Shown piece by piece: positions 27,757-37,210 of a stretch of 64,000 nt of DNA. This stretch comes from Mucilaginibacter segetis (GTDB lineage: Bacteria > Bacteroidota > Bacteroidia > Sphingobacteriales > Sphingobacteriaceae), in the NCBI RefSeq assembly GCF_016522075.1, contig NZ_JAEHFW010000002.1, forward strand, positions 434,001 to 498,000. Direction: 5' to 3'. Positions within the stretch are counted from its first letter, which is position 1. Each line of letters opens with the position of its first letter. A program made the position numbers and the translations under genes. Under the pieces are notes generated by a model that was given only the letters and a program-made list of their open reading frames with translations, was not told where the DNA came from and did not search any database.

Positions 27757-28587
27757 TTATTTTGCTACGATTAGCTTTTGTCCTATCTTAATGATATTAT
27801 CTTCCATATTATTTAATGCCTTTAATTCATCAACAGTTAAACCAAAACGTTTGGATATATTGTATAGTGTATCGCCTTGGATTACTATGTAAATTTTATC
27901 AACAGGTGTATTTTTCACTACCGTGTCTTTATCTTCTTTTCCTATATTCTTATTTATTTCCGATAACACCCTGTCTTCTCTTTTTATTTTTTGTATTTCA
28001 CCTTCGGCTCTGTCATATTGGGTAAGATCGTATTTATTAATAACACTAATTAACAGCTGTGGATATTTAGGATTAGTTGCATAACCGGCATCTTTTAGTC
28101 CGTAAGCCCAGCCTTCGTAGTCATTTTTATCCAACTCAAATAATTTAGCGTATCTTTTTTTCTTTAAAAATTCTGAATGGTCGCGAAAACTGTCTTCCGG
28201 ATTATTATACACTCTAAAGCAGTCATTAGAATTATCATCATCTTTATAATAGCTTTTGCCGTTCCATCCACTGCCACATTTAATTCCAAAATGATTATTA
28301 GCTACTTTAGCTAATTCGCTGTTACCACTACCTGATTCAAACAAACCCTGTGCAAGTGTAATACTTGCAGGAATGCCATACAGGTTCATTTCTTGTATAG
28401 CAATATCCTTAAATCGTTCTATATACTGTACAGATGTATAGGAAGTATAATTAGCTATTGCTTTACGATTAGCTTTTTGAATGCTTTTATTATTACGGCG
28501 AGCTTTTTTATTACTTATTGTATTTTTATGCGCGGCGCATGAGGAAAAGAAAATAACGGCGATTATTAAAAATAAAAACTTCTGCAT
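27757..28587 (-). CDS. GH73 N-acetylglucosaminidase lipoprotein with LysM domain
   Basis: 276 residues. Lipobox FFSSC puts the lipidated Cys near residue 17. The glucosaminidase domain (about 55-195) has GIPASITLAQGLFESGSGNS, whose Glu is the expected catalytic acid, then NHFGIKCGSGWNGKSYYKDD and DAGYATNPKYPQLLISVI. A C-terminal LysM (about 230-276, IQGDTLYNISKRFGLTVDELKALN) binds peptidoglycan. It should cleave the glycan backbone at the outer membrane-wall interface. Tandem with a second GH73 gene. Confidence 0.93.
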   Translation of the reverse strand: MQKFLFLIIAVIFFSSCAAHKNTISNKKARRNNKSIQKANRKAIANYTSYTSVQYIERFKDIAIQEMNLYGIPASITLAQGLFESGSGNSELAKVANNHFGIKCGSGWNGKSYYKDDDNSNDCFRVYNNPEDSFRDHSEFLKKKRYAKLFELDKNDYEGWAYGLKDAGYATNPKYPQLLISVINKYDLTQYDRAEGEIQKIKREDRVLSEINKNIGKEDKDTVVKNTPVDKIYIVIQGDTLYNISKRFGLTVDELKALNNMEDNIIKIGQKLIVAK

Positions 28588-28642
28588 TATAATACCTTAA
28601 TAGCTTGTATCATGATCCAAACTTAAGGTTAAAAAATATAAT

Positions 28643-29182
28643 TTAATTATTTTGAGCTATTTGACTTTCATTAGCAGGGTTTCCGTCTAAATCATGTAGA
28701 TCGTACTTTTCTATTATACCTAATACCTGAGAAGCCCATTTTTTGCTGCTTGCGTATCCGTTACGCTGTATTCCTAAAGCCCAGGCTTTATAATCATATT
28801 GGGTAAATTTATCTGCCAATTTACTGAACTGCTTTCTTTCAGTCATTATACGGGCAAAATCTTCAAATGAATCTAATACAGAATCGTAGCGTTTATATGC
28901 TGATCTTACTTTCTTTTTATTTTTATAATAAACTACCGATTTGCTTCCCTTTACTCCAAATTGATTGTTTAAATGTTTAGCAATTGCACTTTTGCCGCTT
29001 GCAGACTCATGAATTGCAATGCCTAAAACAATACTTGCCGGTATTCCGGTCTCATGCATTATACGAATGGCATTATCTTTGAACTTATCAATATAGGATT
29101 CAGCTGCTGTTTGTCCGAAAGAAGTTTGTGAAGTTGCTGTAAAAGCTATTGCAAGTAGCAAAAACGTAAAGAGTTTCTTCAT
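28643..29182 (-). CDS. GH73 N-acetylglucosaminidase domain protein (secreted, no LysM)
   Basis: 179 residues with a Sec signal peptide (MKKLFTFLLLAIAFTATSQ) instead of a lipobox. A single glucosaminidase domain (about 28-165) with GIPASIVLGIAIHESASGKS (catalytic Glu), NQFGVKGSKS and NGYASSKKWASQVLGIIEKY. It lies 2 bp after the O-methyltransferase stop, so the two are probably co-transcribed. It is a shorter paralogue of the lipoprotein at 27757-28587. Confidence 0.9.
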   Translation of the reverse strand: MKKLFTFLLLAIAFTATSQTSFGQTAAESYIDKFKDNAIRIMHETGIPASIVLGIAIHESASGKSAIAKHLNNQFGVKGSKSVVYYKNKKKVRSAYKRYDSVLDSFEDFARIMTERKQFSKLADKFTQYDYKAWALGIQRNGYASSKKWASQVLGIIEKYDLHDLDGNPANESQIAQNN

Positions 29183-29184
29183 AA

Positions 29185-29823
29185 TTATTTTTTTCTGATA
29201 ATCAATAGTCCGTCACGAACGGGTAGAATGAGTTTTTCAACCTGTGTGTCAACAGCTATTTTTTCATTTAGTTTGCGGAAACTTTCAGTATCGGTGTCTT
29301 TTTCACTACCGTAAACTTTCCCTTTCCATAAAACATTATCAATTATTATTAACCCTCCGGGTCTTACTTTTTCTAATACTAACTCAAAGTAGGTATAATT
29401 ATTCTTTTTATCAGCATCAATAAATACTATATCAAAGTTATTTTCCTCAAAATCAGCAATTACAGCCTCAGCAGCACCGAAATGAAGTTTAATTTTATTT
29501 TCAACATTTGTTGATTTAAAATGTGAAATAAGCATTTCCTCTAACTCGCGGTTAACTTCTATGGTATGTAATATACCATCATCCGATAAACCTTCAGCTA
29601 AACAAATTGCTGAATATCCTGTAAACGTGCCTATTTCCAAAATTAATTTTGGCTGCATCATTTTACTTAGCATACTCAACACCCTACCCTGGTAGTGCCC
29701 GGATAACATATTAGGTTTTAAAACCTTCAGATATGTTTCACGATTTATTTTTTGGAGTTGACCAGGTTCAGTATCGCAATGATCATCAAGGTATTTCTGC
29801 AAAGCCGGATCAAGAATTTCCAT
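29185..29823 (-). CDS. Class I SAM-dependent O-methyltransferase
   Basis: 212 residues of the catechol O-methyltransferase-like family (Methyltransf_3). Motif I is LILEIGTFTGYSAICLAEGL, the metal/SAM region is FDIVFIDADKKNNYTYFELVL, and LIIIDNVLWKGKV completes the divalent-metal site. The substrate is unknown. I chose ATG 29823 (MEILDPALQKYL). The longer TTG start lies inside the -7 promoter box, and the ATG sits exactly 4 nt after that box. The stop is 2 bp from the downstream GH73 gene. Confidence 0.92.
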   Translation of the reverse strand: MEILDPALQKYLDDHCDTEPGQLQKINRETYLKVLKPNMLSGHYQGRVLSMLSKMMQPKLILEIGTFTGYSAICLAEGLSDDGILHTIEVNRELEEMLISHFKSTNVENKIKLHFGAAEAVIADFEENNFDIVFIDADKKNNYTYFELVLEKVRPGGLIIIDNVLWKGKVYGSEKDTDTESFRKLNEKIAVDTQVEKLILPVRDGLLIIRKK

Positions 29824-29827
29824 AATG

Positions 29828-29835
29828 CAAAAATA
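29828..29835 (-). promoter_or_regulatory. Bacteroidota -7 box (TATTTTTG) for the O-methyltransferase gene
   Basis: On the minus strand the box is followed by CATT and then the ATG at 29823. This 4-nt spacing predicts a leaderless mRNA and fixes the start codon. There is no consensus -33. Confidence 0.6.
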
Positions 29836-29899
29836 CAAAATAGATATTTAACTCACTTTTTATAAGTACTCAGCTTTTTATCTTATTCATATCCAATCT

Positions 29900-30892
29900 C
29901 TACAGCCCTAATTGAGCAGAAATATCTAACATTCTTTCTATAGGTTTTACAGCTTTTTCTATAACATGAGGTGGAACATAAATTTCAGGCATCTCATTTT
30001 TTAAACATAAATATAACTTCTCTAAAGTATTCCTTTTCATGTGGGGGCAATCATTGCAGGCACAAGTATTATTTGGCGGAGCTGGTATAAATTTCTTATC
30101 AGGGTTGTCCTTTTCCATTTGATGAATAATACCTGCTTCTGTAGCAACTATGAATTCCTTATCCGGGCTGGAAGTAGCATATTTTAATATCCCTGTAGTT
30201 GATCCAATATAATCAGCCATTTTCAATATAACTTCCTCACATTCAGGATGCGCTAATATTTTAGCATCAGGATATCTTTCTTTAAGCTTAGTTATTTTTT
30301 CTCTACTAAAAATTTCATGTACCATGCATGCACCATTCCATAAAACCAAATCTCGTCCTGTTTTTTTTGCCACCCAAGCTCCTAAATTTCTATCGGGTCC
30401 AAATATTATTTTTTGGTCTTTAGGCAGGCTTTCTACTATTTGTACCGCATTGCTCGATGTACATACAACATCGCTTAATGCCTTTAGTTCCGCTGTACAA
30501 TTAACATATGTTATAACCAGATGATCGGGATAATTTTCTTTAAATTTTTTAAATAAATGTGGTGGGCAACTATCTGCTAATGAACACCCTGCCTTTAAAT
30601 CAGGTAATAATACCTTTTTATTCGGTGATAATATTTTAGCTGTTTCTGCCATAAAATGAACGCCGGCAAACACAATAATATCAGCGTCAGTTTTTGCAGC
30701 TTGCTGTGAAAGGCCCAAACTATCACCGATATAATCGGCAATATCCTGGATATCTCCTTCCTGATAGTAATGCGCCAATATAACTGCATTCTTTTGCTTC
30801 TTTAGTTTTTCAATTTCATCAAAAAGATCAATAGACGGATCTATATATTCGTCTGCAAAACCTTTCACTTTTATTTCTTCGAAGATATCCAT
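29900..30892 (-). CDS. nadA: Quinolinate synthase NadA
   Basis: 330 residues. NadA condenses iminoaspartate with dihydroxyacetone phosphate to quinolinate in NAD synthesis, using a [4Fe-4S] cluster. Cluster Cys candidates lie in [21 protein letters not shown] and ACNDCPHMK. Substrate-binding features include [26 protein letters not shown] and [21 protein letters not shown]. It is divergent from nadB, which supplies iminoaspartate, across a 406-bp AT-rich spacer. Confidence 0.97.
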   Translation of the reverse strand: MDIFEEIKVKGFADEYIDPSIDLFDEIEKLKKQKNAVILAHYYQEGDIQDIADYIGDSLGLSQQAAKTDADIIVFAGVHFMAETAKILSPNKKVLLPDLKAGCSLADSCPPHLFKKFKENYPDHLVITYVNCTAELKALSDVVCTSSNAVQIVESLPKDQKIIFGPDRNLGAWVAKKTGRDLVLWNGACMVHEIFSREKITKLKERYPDAKILAHPECEEVILKMADYIGSTTGILKYATSSPDKEFIVATEAGIIHQMEKDNPDKKFIPAPPNNTCACNDCPHMKRNTLEKLYLCLKNEMPEIYVPPHVIEKAVKPIERMLDISAQLGL

Positions 30893-31298
30893 TCAACAAT
30901 TCAATTAATAATAACTTCTTTTTATATATAAATAAAACTATTGTTATTAAGGTGTTAGTTATGTTAAAAAATAGTGTTACGCTTTATATAAAATGTTGTT
31001 TTTAATTATTTACTAACAATATATATGGAGTTTTTATTTTTTATTTTATTGATTTTAAGATTAATGTGACAATCAAAATTTATTTTAAAATCCTTTTTGT
31101 TAATAAATTGTAGTGTATAAAAATGTTAGTTTCGTCTCCCAATTATCTTATAAATCATTCAAAAGTATTGTTAAAAATCAAGAAATTCGGAGTTCTCCAC
31201 CTTGTTATTTATTTATAAAAATTTACTTACACAAATTTAACATGTTTTATACCGCTTATTAACATAAAGCATATTTTTACACCATACATATTTAAAAC
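30893..31298. other. nadA-nadB divergent intergenic region (406 bp)
   Basis: Very AT-rich and without a credible ORF. A TATTTTTA near-match to the -7 box at 31272-31279 could drive nadB, with a leader of about 16 nt. I see no clear nadA promoter, strong dyad or riboswitch-like fold. It is unusually long for a spacer in this window, so regulation of both genes from here is plausible but unsupported. Confidence 0.5.
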
Positions 31299-32891
31299 AT
31301 GTCTAAAACTGTTGATTTCCTGGTTATAGGTTCGGGTATCGCCGGACTAAGTTTTGCATTAAAGGCGGCAAAACATGGTAAGGTGCTGATAGTTACTAAA
31401 GCTAATGAGGATGAAAGCAACACTAAGTATGCACAGGGTGGTGTTGCTGTAGTTGTGGATAAAAAAGAAGATTCATTTGAAAAACATATAAATGATACGC
31501 TTATTGCCGGAGACGGGCTTTGTGATAAGGAAGTAGTAGAAGCGGTAGTTAAGGAGGGACCGGAACGTATAAGAGAGATTATCGATTACGGAACCAACTT
31601 TGACAAAAATAATGAAGGCATTTATGACCTTGCGAAAGAAGGTGGTCATTCAGAATTTAGGGTTTTACATTATAAAGATATAACCGGTTTTGAAATAGAG
31701 CGGGCATTACTTGAAGAGATACACAGGGAGAAAAATATTGAAATTTTAACACATTATTTTGCCGTTGATCTGATCACCCAACATCATTTGGGTGAGTTGG
31801 TAAAAAAGTCTTCTGATGATATAGCATGTTACGGTATTTATGCACTTAATACCTTAAATAATAAGGTAGAGAAAATACTCTCAAAAATAACAGTAATGGC
31901 TTCAGGCGGTGCTGGCCATATTTATTCGGTTACTACTAATCCAACCATTGCGACGGGTGATGGTGTAGCAATGGTTTATCGTGCTAAGGGTAAAGTACGT
32001 AACATGGAATTTATACAATTTCATCCTACTGCGCTCTATAATCCGGGAGAATATCCATCATTTTTAATATCAGAGGCCGTAAGGGGTTTTGGTGGCATAT
32101 TAAAACGGACTAATGGTGAAGAATTTATGCAGGAATACGATGAACGCAGGTCCCTTGCTCCGCGTGATATTGTTGCACGAGCAATTGATGCTGAAATTAA
32201 AAAATCAGGTGAGGATTTTGTTTATCTGGATGTCAGGCATAAAAGTAAAAATGATATGCTCGAGCATTTCCCCAATATATATGCTAAGTGTTTAGATATA
32301 GGTATAGATATGACCAAGGATATGATACCTGTGGCTCCTGCTTGCCATTATATGTGTGGTGGTGTAATGGTTGATCATTCCGGACGATCTTCTATAACAA
32401 GGTTGTACGCTTGCGGTGAATGTTCGTCTACAGGGTTACATGGTGCTAACAGGTTGGCTTCTAACTCGTTGTTAGAAGCACTGGTATTCGCCCATAGAAT
32501 ATATAAAGATGCAATTGTGAACGTGGATAGATTTGTAATTCCTGATCATATACCAGATTGGAATGAACATGGAGTAAAGCTATCAAATGAGGATATTTTA
32601 GTTACCCACAATGTGCGTGAAATGCAGAAATTAATGAATGACTATGTGGGTATAGTACGGTCTGATTTTCGTTTAGAAAGGGCTATGCGACGTTTAGGGT
32701 TACTTTATGAAGAGACAGAAGAGTTTTATAAAAAAACAAAGTTATCTGTAAAGTTATGTGAACTTAGGAATTTAATACAGGTGTCTTATCTGGTTGTAAA
32801 ATCGGCTATGAAACGTAAAGAAAGCAGAGGGTTACATTACACCACTGATTATCCTGTACATGCTGATATTTTGGAAGATACTGTTTTTTAG
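31299..32891 (+). CDS. nadB: L-aspartate oxidase NadB
   Basis: 530 residues of the succinate dehydrogenase/fumarate reductase flavoprotein family. FAD-binding GSGIAGLSFALKAAKHG; covalent-type SKYAQGG region is NTKYAQGGVAVV; catalytic loop RAVEFxQFHPTAL is NMEFIQFHPTALYNPG; then CGGVMVDHSGRSSITRLYACGE and GLHGANRLASNSLLEA. It oxidises aspartate to iminoaspartate, the substrate of NadA. Its stop codon is 2 bp from the 3' end of the convergent tRNA-Gly. Confidence 0.97.
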   Translation: MSKTVDFLVIGSGIAGLSFALKAAKHGKVLIVTKANEDESNTKYAQGGVAVVVDKKEDSFEKHINDTLIAGDGLCDKEVVEAVVKEGPERIREIIDYGTNFDKNNEGIYDLAKEGGHSEFRVLHYKDITGFEIERALLEEIHREKNIEILTHYFAVDLITQHHLGELVKKSSDDIACYGIYALNTLNNKVEKILSKITVMASGGAGHIYSVTTNPTIATGDGVAMVYRAKGKVRNMEFIQFHPTALYNPGEYPSFLISEAVRGFGGILKRTNGEEFMQEYDERRSLAPRDIVARAIDAEIKKSGEDFVYLDVRHKSKNDMLEHFPNIYAKCLDIGIDMTKDMIPVAPACHYMCGGVMVDHSGRSSITRLYACGECSSTGLHGANRLASNSLLEALVFAHRIYKDAIVNVDRFVIPDHIPDWNEHGVKLSNEDILVTHNVREMQKLMNDYVGIVRSDFRLERAMRRLGLLYEETEEFYKKTKLSVKLCELRNLIQVSYLVVKSAMKRKESRGLHYTTDYPVHADILEDTVF

Positions 32892-32893
32892 AG

Positions 32894-32966
32894 AGCGGAA
32901 AACGGGATTCGAACCCGCGGCCTTCAGTTTGGGAAACTGATGCTCTACCGGCTGAGCTATTTCCGC
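32894..32966 (-). tRNA. tRNA-Gly (anticodon CCC)
   Basis: 73 nt on the minus strand. Acceptor GCGGAAA / TTTCCGC, D-arm AGCTCAGCCGGTAGAGC, anticodon stem TCAGT/ACTGA around loop TTCCCAA (anticodon CCC, reads GGG), T-arm GCGGG-TTCGAAT-CCCGT, discriminator T. CCA is not encoded. The 3' end faces nadB and is separated from its stop by only 2 bp. A TATGTTTG promoter box lies at 32979-32986. Confidence 0.95.
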
Positions 32967-32978
32967 TTATATCGTGCT

Positions 32979-32986
32979 CAAACATA
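32979..32986 (-). promoter_or_regulatory. Bacteroidota -7 box (TATGTTTG) for tRNA-Gly
   Basis: Minus-strand TATGTTTG ends 12 nt before the mature 5' end of tRNA-Gly, a suitable distance for a short 5' trailer. Confidence 0.5.
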
Positions 32987-33049
32987 AATAAAATTAAGAT
33001 AAATTTTTAAAAGCTTTTATCTTTAAGCATTCAACTTTAAGCATCTGCT

Positions 33050-33562
33050 ATGCCTGTTATACTTCCGGTTAAAGATAAAAGCCCGCTATGGGGCGAGGAT
33101 TGTTTCATTGCTGAAAATGCTACCATTGTGGGCGATGTAGTAATGGGTAATAACTGTTCGGTGTGGTTCAACGCGGTTATACGTGGTGATGTACATTATA
33201 TTAAAATTGGTGATAATACCAATATTCAGGATAATGCTTGTATACATGCTACTTATTTAAGGTCGCCAACAAATATAGGCAGTAATGTTTCTATAGGTCA
33301 TAATGCTATTGTACATGGCTGTACACTTCACGATCATGTTTTAATAGGTATGGGTGCTATAGTAATGGATAATGCGGTTGTACAGGCGTACGTTATAATA
33401 GGGGCCGGATCTGTAGTTCTGGAGAATACTGTTTGTGAATCAGGTTATCTTTACGCAGGTACACCTGCTAAAAAGATAAAAGCGATAACTATGGAACAAA
33501 GGCAGATGCTTGATAAACTTCCGCAAAATTACATAATGTATTCTGGCTGGTTTAAGGATTAG
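33050..33562 (+). CDS. Gamma-class carbonic anhydrase family protein (left-handed beta-helix)
   Basis: 170 residues of hexapeptide repeats, e.g. VMGNNCSVWFNAVIRGD, IKIGDNTNIQDNACIHA, IGSNVSIGHNAIVHGCTLHDHVLIGMGAIVMDNA. The zinc-site histidines fit IHA, IGHN and CTLHDH (about residues 64, 84 and 89), as in the YrdA/PaaY group. It is a trimeric metal-binding protein; carbonic anhydrase activity is not certain for this group. Its 3' end overlaps the convergent Ig-like lipoprotein gene by 11 bp. Confidence 0.9.
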   Translation: MPVILPVKDKSPLWGEDCFIAENATIVGDVVMGNNCSVWFNAVIRGDVHYIKIGDNTNIQDNACIHATYLRSPTNIGSNVSIGHNAIVHGCTLHDHVLIGMGAIVMDNAVVQAYVIIGAGSVVLENTVCESGYLYAGTPAKKIKAITMEQRQMLDKLPQNYIMYSGWFKD

Positions 33563-35192
33563 CTTCTTTAGGGATGTCCAAATTTTCTTCGGCATCCCAA
33601 TTGGGCCTCAAGGAAATAACCTTGTCGCTTATCCAGATATTTTCCGGTTGTGTTTGCGAGGCTACATTTCCACTATCCCAGCGTCCATTTTTATTATCAT
33701 CATAAATAACTCTTACACGGTATTTATCAGTGAGATAATTACGGTAAATTATATTCCCGCTTTTGGTGATTATATCGCTTCTTAAGGTTTTACCCTGTTC
33801 CGTAAGGAACTCAACAATATAGTTTTTTGCAGTATCAGGTACAGTTACTTTTAATGTTAGCACACTATAATTTTCGGGCTTGTCAACAACAAATCTGATA
33901 CCTGTTTTTTTGTTTTTATCGCCATAAATATCTGTAAATGCTCCTTTATCTAAAACTAATTCATATCGACTATTTGCTCGCCACCGATGTTTTAAAAAGT
34001 ATCCTCTAACACTACTCGTATCTTTTTGAATATTCAGATCATTTACCGGTACAGAGTCTTGTGTTAAGGAGATTAAGCTGGAATTATAATTTTCAATGGG
34101 AATAGTTGCAATTATATTTAGATCCGTATTAGGTTTTAATTTACCATCTCTGCTCAGATTATAGAGAAATTGGAGCGTGCGTTTATATGTTTCATTTTTG
34201 CCTTTTAATAAATAGGCGGTATCCAAAGGCTTATTGTTGTCAAAAAAGGCTACACTTAGGGAATCGAAATCCAAGTTTCGCAAATAAACGGAAGCGCTGT
34301 CTTTACTTTTAGAGAAATCAACTAATTTATCTTTATCTAAACCTTGGGGATAGAGTATTTTAATAGATGGATTAAAAAGTTGTTTATTAAAAACAAGATT
34401 AATTCTTCCTTCCGTATCGAATCTTTTTTCTATTACTCTAAACTTCTCGGGGATCTGTTTAAATAAAGTAAGCCGAATGTTGGATATATCCTTGTCTACA
34501 ATAATGGTGTCTTTTAAAAATGCTATAAGTTCATTGTCGTTATCAAATATTTTATTTGGACTGGCTTCTTTAAGTGCGTATATTTTATATGATCCCTCAT
34601 GTAAATTATTTAAAGAGAAATTACCAGAAGTATCCGTTGCTGTATAAATGCTTGGTTTCTTTTTGCCGAATATAGAAGTATCCTGGCTTAATGGCAAAAG
34701 CATAACAGTAACATCTTTCTCTTTTTTTTGTGTTAAGGAATTGATAACATTTCCTGATATACTTAAAGAGTCGATATGATTGCCAGTCGAAAAAACATAT
34801 GTAAAATTTTTTAGTACGTTACTTTCATTTACATCAGCGATAGCTTTTCCAAAGTTGATTACATATGTAGTGTTTTTTGAAAGCGTGTCTGTAAATTTAA
34901 TATTGAGTGTTTTTTTCTTGATGTTATATTCCGGCAGTTTTTCCTGGGACGGACTGATGCTTATTTCCTGGTAGGCATTAGTTAATTTAAAATATTCGTC
35001 AAATTCCAGATTGATCTCTTTTGCCGAGAAATTTCTTGTCATGTTGGGCGGGTCTGCCTTCAATAATTTTGGTGGTGTAAGATCTCTTGGGCCACCTTGC
35101 GGTTTTTGCATAGCTGCACAACCAAAAAGCATTAAAGCAATACTAAATAGCAATGTAAAATGAGATAAAAAAGGCGATTTTGAATTTAGCAT
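33552..35192 (-). CDS. Ig-like domain lipoprotein (SbsA/Big_5 type)
   Basis: 546 residues. Lipobox LMLFGC puts the lipidated Cys at about residue 25. Next comes the conserved Bacteroidota start GGPRDLTPPKLLKADPPNMT and a bacterial Ig-like domain (about 45-135, INLEFDEYF... LSKNTTYVINFGKAIADVNE). A further beta domain (about 140-230) resembles a carboxypeptidase-regulatory fold. The C-terminus ends with YRVRVIYDDNKNGRWDSG. Probably a cell-envelope surface protein of unknown role. Confidence 0.85.
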   Translation of the reverse strand: MLNSKSPFLSHFTLLFSIALMLFGCAAMQKPQGGPRDLTPPKLLKADPPNMTRNFSAKEINLEFDEYFKLTNAYQEISISPSQEKLPEYNIKKKTLNIKFTDTLSKNTTYVINFGKAIADVNESNVLKNFTYVFSTGNHIDSLSISGNVINSLTQKKEKDVTVMLLPLSQDTSIFGKKKPSIYTATDTSGNFSLNNLHEGSYKIYALKEASPNKIFDNDNELIAFLKDTIIVDKDISNIRLTLFKQIPEKFRVIEKRFDTEGRINLVFNKQLFNPSIKILYPQGLDKDKLVDFSKSKDSASVYLRNLDFDSLSVAFFDNNKPLDTAYLLKGKNETYKRTLQFLYNLSRDGKLKPNTDLNIIATIPIENYNSSLISLTQDSVPVNDLNIQKDTSSVRGYFLKHRWRANSRYELVLDKGAFTDIYGDKNKKTGIRFVVDKPENYSVLTLKVTVPDTAKNYIVEFLTEQGKTLRSDIITKSGNIIYRNYLTDKYRVRVIYDDNKNGRWDSGNVASQTQPENIWISDKVISLRPNWDAEENLDIPKEANP

Positions 35193-35308
35193 TGTTTTTA
35201 TGCGTTCTGAGCTACTTTTGGTTTTTGACGATATGTTTATTGAAAATCGTAAAAAAATCTGTTATAATTAATATTATTATAAACCACTGATTGTTAATAC
35301 TTTATATG

Positions 35309-37171
35309 CTATCTTGATACATGAACCATTAAAACGGATACGTCTGACGGAGAAACACCCGAAATTCGAGATGCCTGGCCAAGTGTTCTCGGTTTTATAC
35401 GCATCAATTTTTCACGAGCCTCTTTTGAAAGGGAAATCAGTTGATGGTAATCAAATTCAGGATTAATTTCTTTATCCTCCATTTTTTTCATGCGCTCAAC
35501 AATTTCCATTTCTTTTATAAAATAACTCTCATATTTAATTTTTATTTCAGCCTGCTCAATTGTTTCTTTATCATATGCTGCTAATTTATCTTGTAAAGCA
35601 GGATCAATTTTTTTAAGATCGTTAAAACCTATTTGAGGTCTGGTTAATAGGTTAAATAATTTAGCACTTTGATTAATAGCACTCGTTCCTAAACCCAGAA
35701 GTAGATTATTAACAGCAGATGGGTCTACGCTTTTACTGCGTGTAAAAGCAACTATATGGTCAGAATTTTTAATTTTATTATTTACCTTATCTATACGTTC
35801 CTGGCTTATTAAACCCAGCTTATAACCCATTGGGCTTAAACGAATGTCCGCGTTATCCTGTCGTAATAGTAAACGGTGCTCCGCTCTTGAGGTAAACATA
35901 CGATATGGTTCTTCGGTCCCTTTAGTTACTAAGTCATCTATTAGCACACCTATATATGATTCAGATCGTTTTAAGATCAATTCATGTTTATCATTTATTT
36001 TTTGATGCGCATTAATGCCAGCTATAAAACCTTGAGAAGCCGCTTCTTCGTAACCCGTTGTTCCATTTATTTGTCCCGCAAAGTATAAATTGCTTATCCG
36101 TTTTGTTTCGAGTGTTAAGCTTAATTGAGTAGGCGGGAAGTAATCATACTCGATAGCATACCCGGGGCGAAACATTTTTGCGCTCTCGAACCCTAGTATT
36201 TGGGTAAGGGCTTTGTATTGTACATCTTCAGGCAATGAAGTGGAAAAGCCATTCACATAGATTTCAACAGTATTCCAACCTTCCGGTTCAACAAATATTT
36301 GGTGACGATCGCGCTCAGCGAATCTATTGATTTTATCCTCTATGGATGGGCAATACCTTGGACCTAAACCTTTAATTCTTCCGGTGAACATAGGTGATTT
36401 CTCAAAACCTTCTTTTAAAGTTTCATGTACGGCGCTATTAGTATAAGTGATCCAACAGCAACGCTGATCTGCAGCTAATTCAACATCTGTATAGGAGAAT
36501 CGACCTCTTTCTTCGTCGCCCCATTGTTCTTCCATCAGTGCATAGTTCAAGCTGCGTCCATCTACACGTGGAGGGGTGCCGGTTTTCATTCTACCAGAAT
36601 CAAAACCTAACTCCACTAACTGTTCAGTTAAACCAGTTGCTGCTTTTTCGCCTGTTCTCCCTCCGCCAAATCGTTTCTCGCCTATATGTATGATACCGTT
36701 AAGGAATGTCCCATTAGTAAGTACTACTGCATCGGCCTCTATTTCAATCCCTATAGATGTTTTTACTCCAGCTATGGTATTTCCCTTTACCAATAGGGAT
36801 GTAACTGTATCCTGCCAGAAATCAACATTTGGTGTTTTTTCTAAGGCTATTCGCCATTCTTCAGCGAAGCGCATCCTGTCGCTTTGCGCCCTGGGGCTCC
36901 ACATGGCAGGCCCCTTTGAGCGGTTAAGCATTCTAAACTGTAAGGATGTTTTATCTGTTATGATGCCTGAATATCCACCAAGCGCATCTATTTCGCGTAC
37001 TATTTGGCCTTTAGCCACGCCACCCATAGCCGGATTACAGCTCATTTGAGCAATAGTGCCCATATTCATGGTTATTAATAAAACCGATGAGCCTAAATTA
37101 GCTGCCGCAGCCGCCGCCTCGCAACCCGCATGGCCGGCGCCAACTACTATTACATTGTATTTTTTAAACAT
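35309..37171 (-). CDS. mnmG: tRNA uridine 5-carboxymethylaminomethyl modification enzyme MnmG (GidA)
   Basis: 620 residues. FAD-dependent partner of MnmE that modifies wobble U34. Rossmann FAD motif [19 protein letters not shown]; MnmG signatures [48 protein letters not shown] and [21 protein letters not shown]-terminal tRNA-binding domain ends in [21 protein letters not shown] chose ATG 37171 ([10 protein letters not shown]). The ATG nine codons upstream begins in a parS palindrome and would give the artefactual leader MFHVEH. Confidence 0.97.
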   Translation of the reverse strand: MFKKYNVIVVGAGHAGCEAAAAAANLGSSVLLITMNMGTIAQMSCNPAMGGVAKGQIVREIDALGGYSGIITDKTSLQFRMLNRSKGPAMWSPRAQSDRMRFAEEWRIALEKTPNVDFWQDTVTSLLVKGNTIAGVKTSIGIEIEADAVVLTNGTFLNGIIHIGEKRFGGGRTGEKAATGLTEQLVELGFDSGRMKTGTPPRVDGRSLNYALMEEQWGDEERGRFSYTDVELAADQRCCWITYTNSAVHETLKEGFEKSPMFTGRIKGLGPRYCPSIEDKINRFAERDRHQIFVEPEGWNTVEIYVNGFSTSLPEDVQYKALTQILGFESAKMFRPGYAIEYDYFPPTQLSLTLETKRISNLYFAGQINGTTGYEEAASQGFIAGINAHQKINDKHELILKRSESYIGVLIDDLVTKGTEEPYRMFTSRAEHRLLLRQDNADIRLSPMGYKLGLISQERIDKVNNKIKNSDHIVAFTRSKSVDPSAVNNLLLGLGTSAINQSAKLFNLLTRPQIGFNDLKKIDPALQDKLAAYDKETIEQAEIKIKYESYFIKEMEIVERMKKMEDKEINPEFDYHQLISLSKEAREKLMRIKPRTLGQASRISGVSPSDVSVLMVHVSR

Positions 37172-37180
37172 ATAATCTCC

Positions 37181-37198
37181 ATGTTCCACGTGGAACAT
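37181..37198. promoter_or_regulatory. parS-like ParB-binding site 1 (perfect 18-bp palindrome)
   Basis: ATGTTCCACGTGGAACAT is a perfect palindrome containing the 16-bp parS form TGTTCCACGTGGAACA, close to the known consensus TGTTTCACGTGAAACA. It sits directly upstream of the mnmG start. No parA/parB genes lie in the window. Confidence 0.85.
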
Positions 37199-37210
37199 TT
37201 CTCTTTGTTA

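Noticed and set aside
30893-31298. Riboswitch or sRNA in the nadA-nadB spacer
   Set aside because: The region is AT-rich with no strong stem-loop, conserved NAD riboswitch core or independent terminator that I can recognise.
37171-37198. MnmG start at the upstream ATG giving an MFHVEH N-terminus
   Set aside because: These codons are the parS-like palindrome itself. The FAD-binding strand begins at [10 protein letters not shown], the usual MnmG start, so ATG 37171 is preferred.
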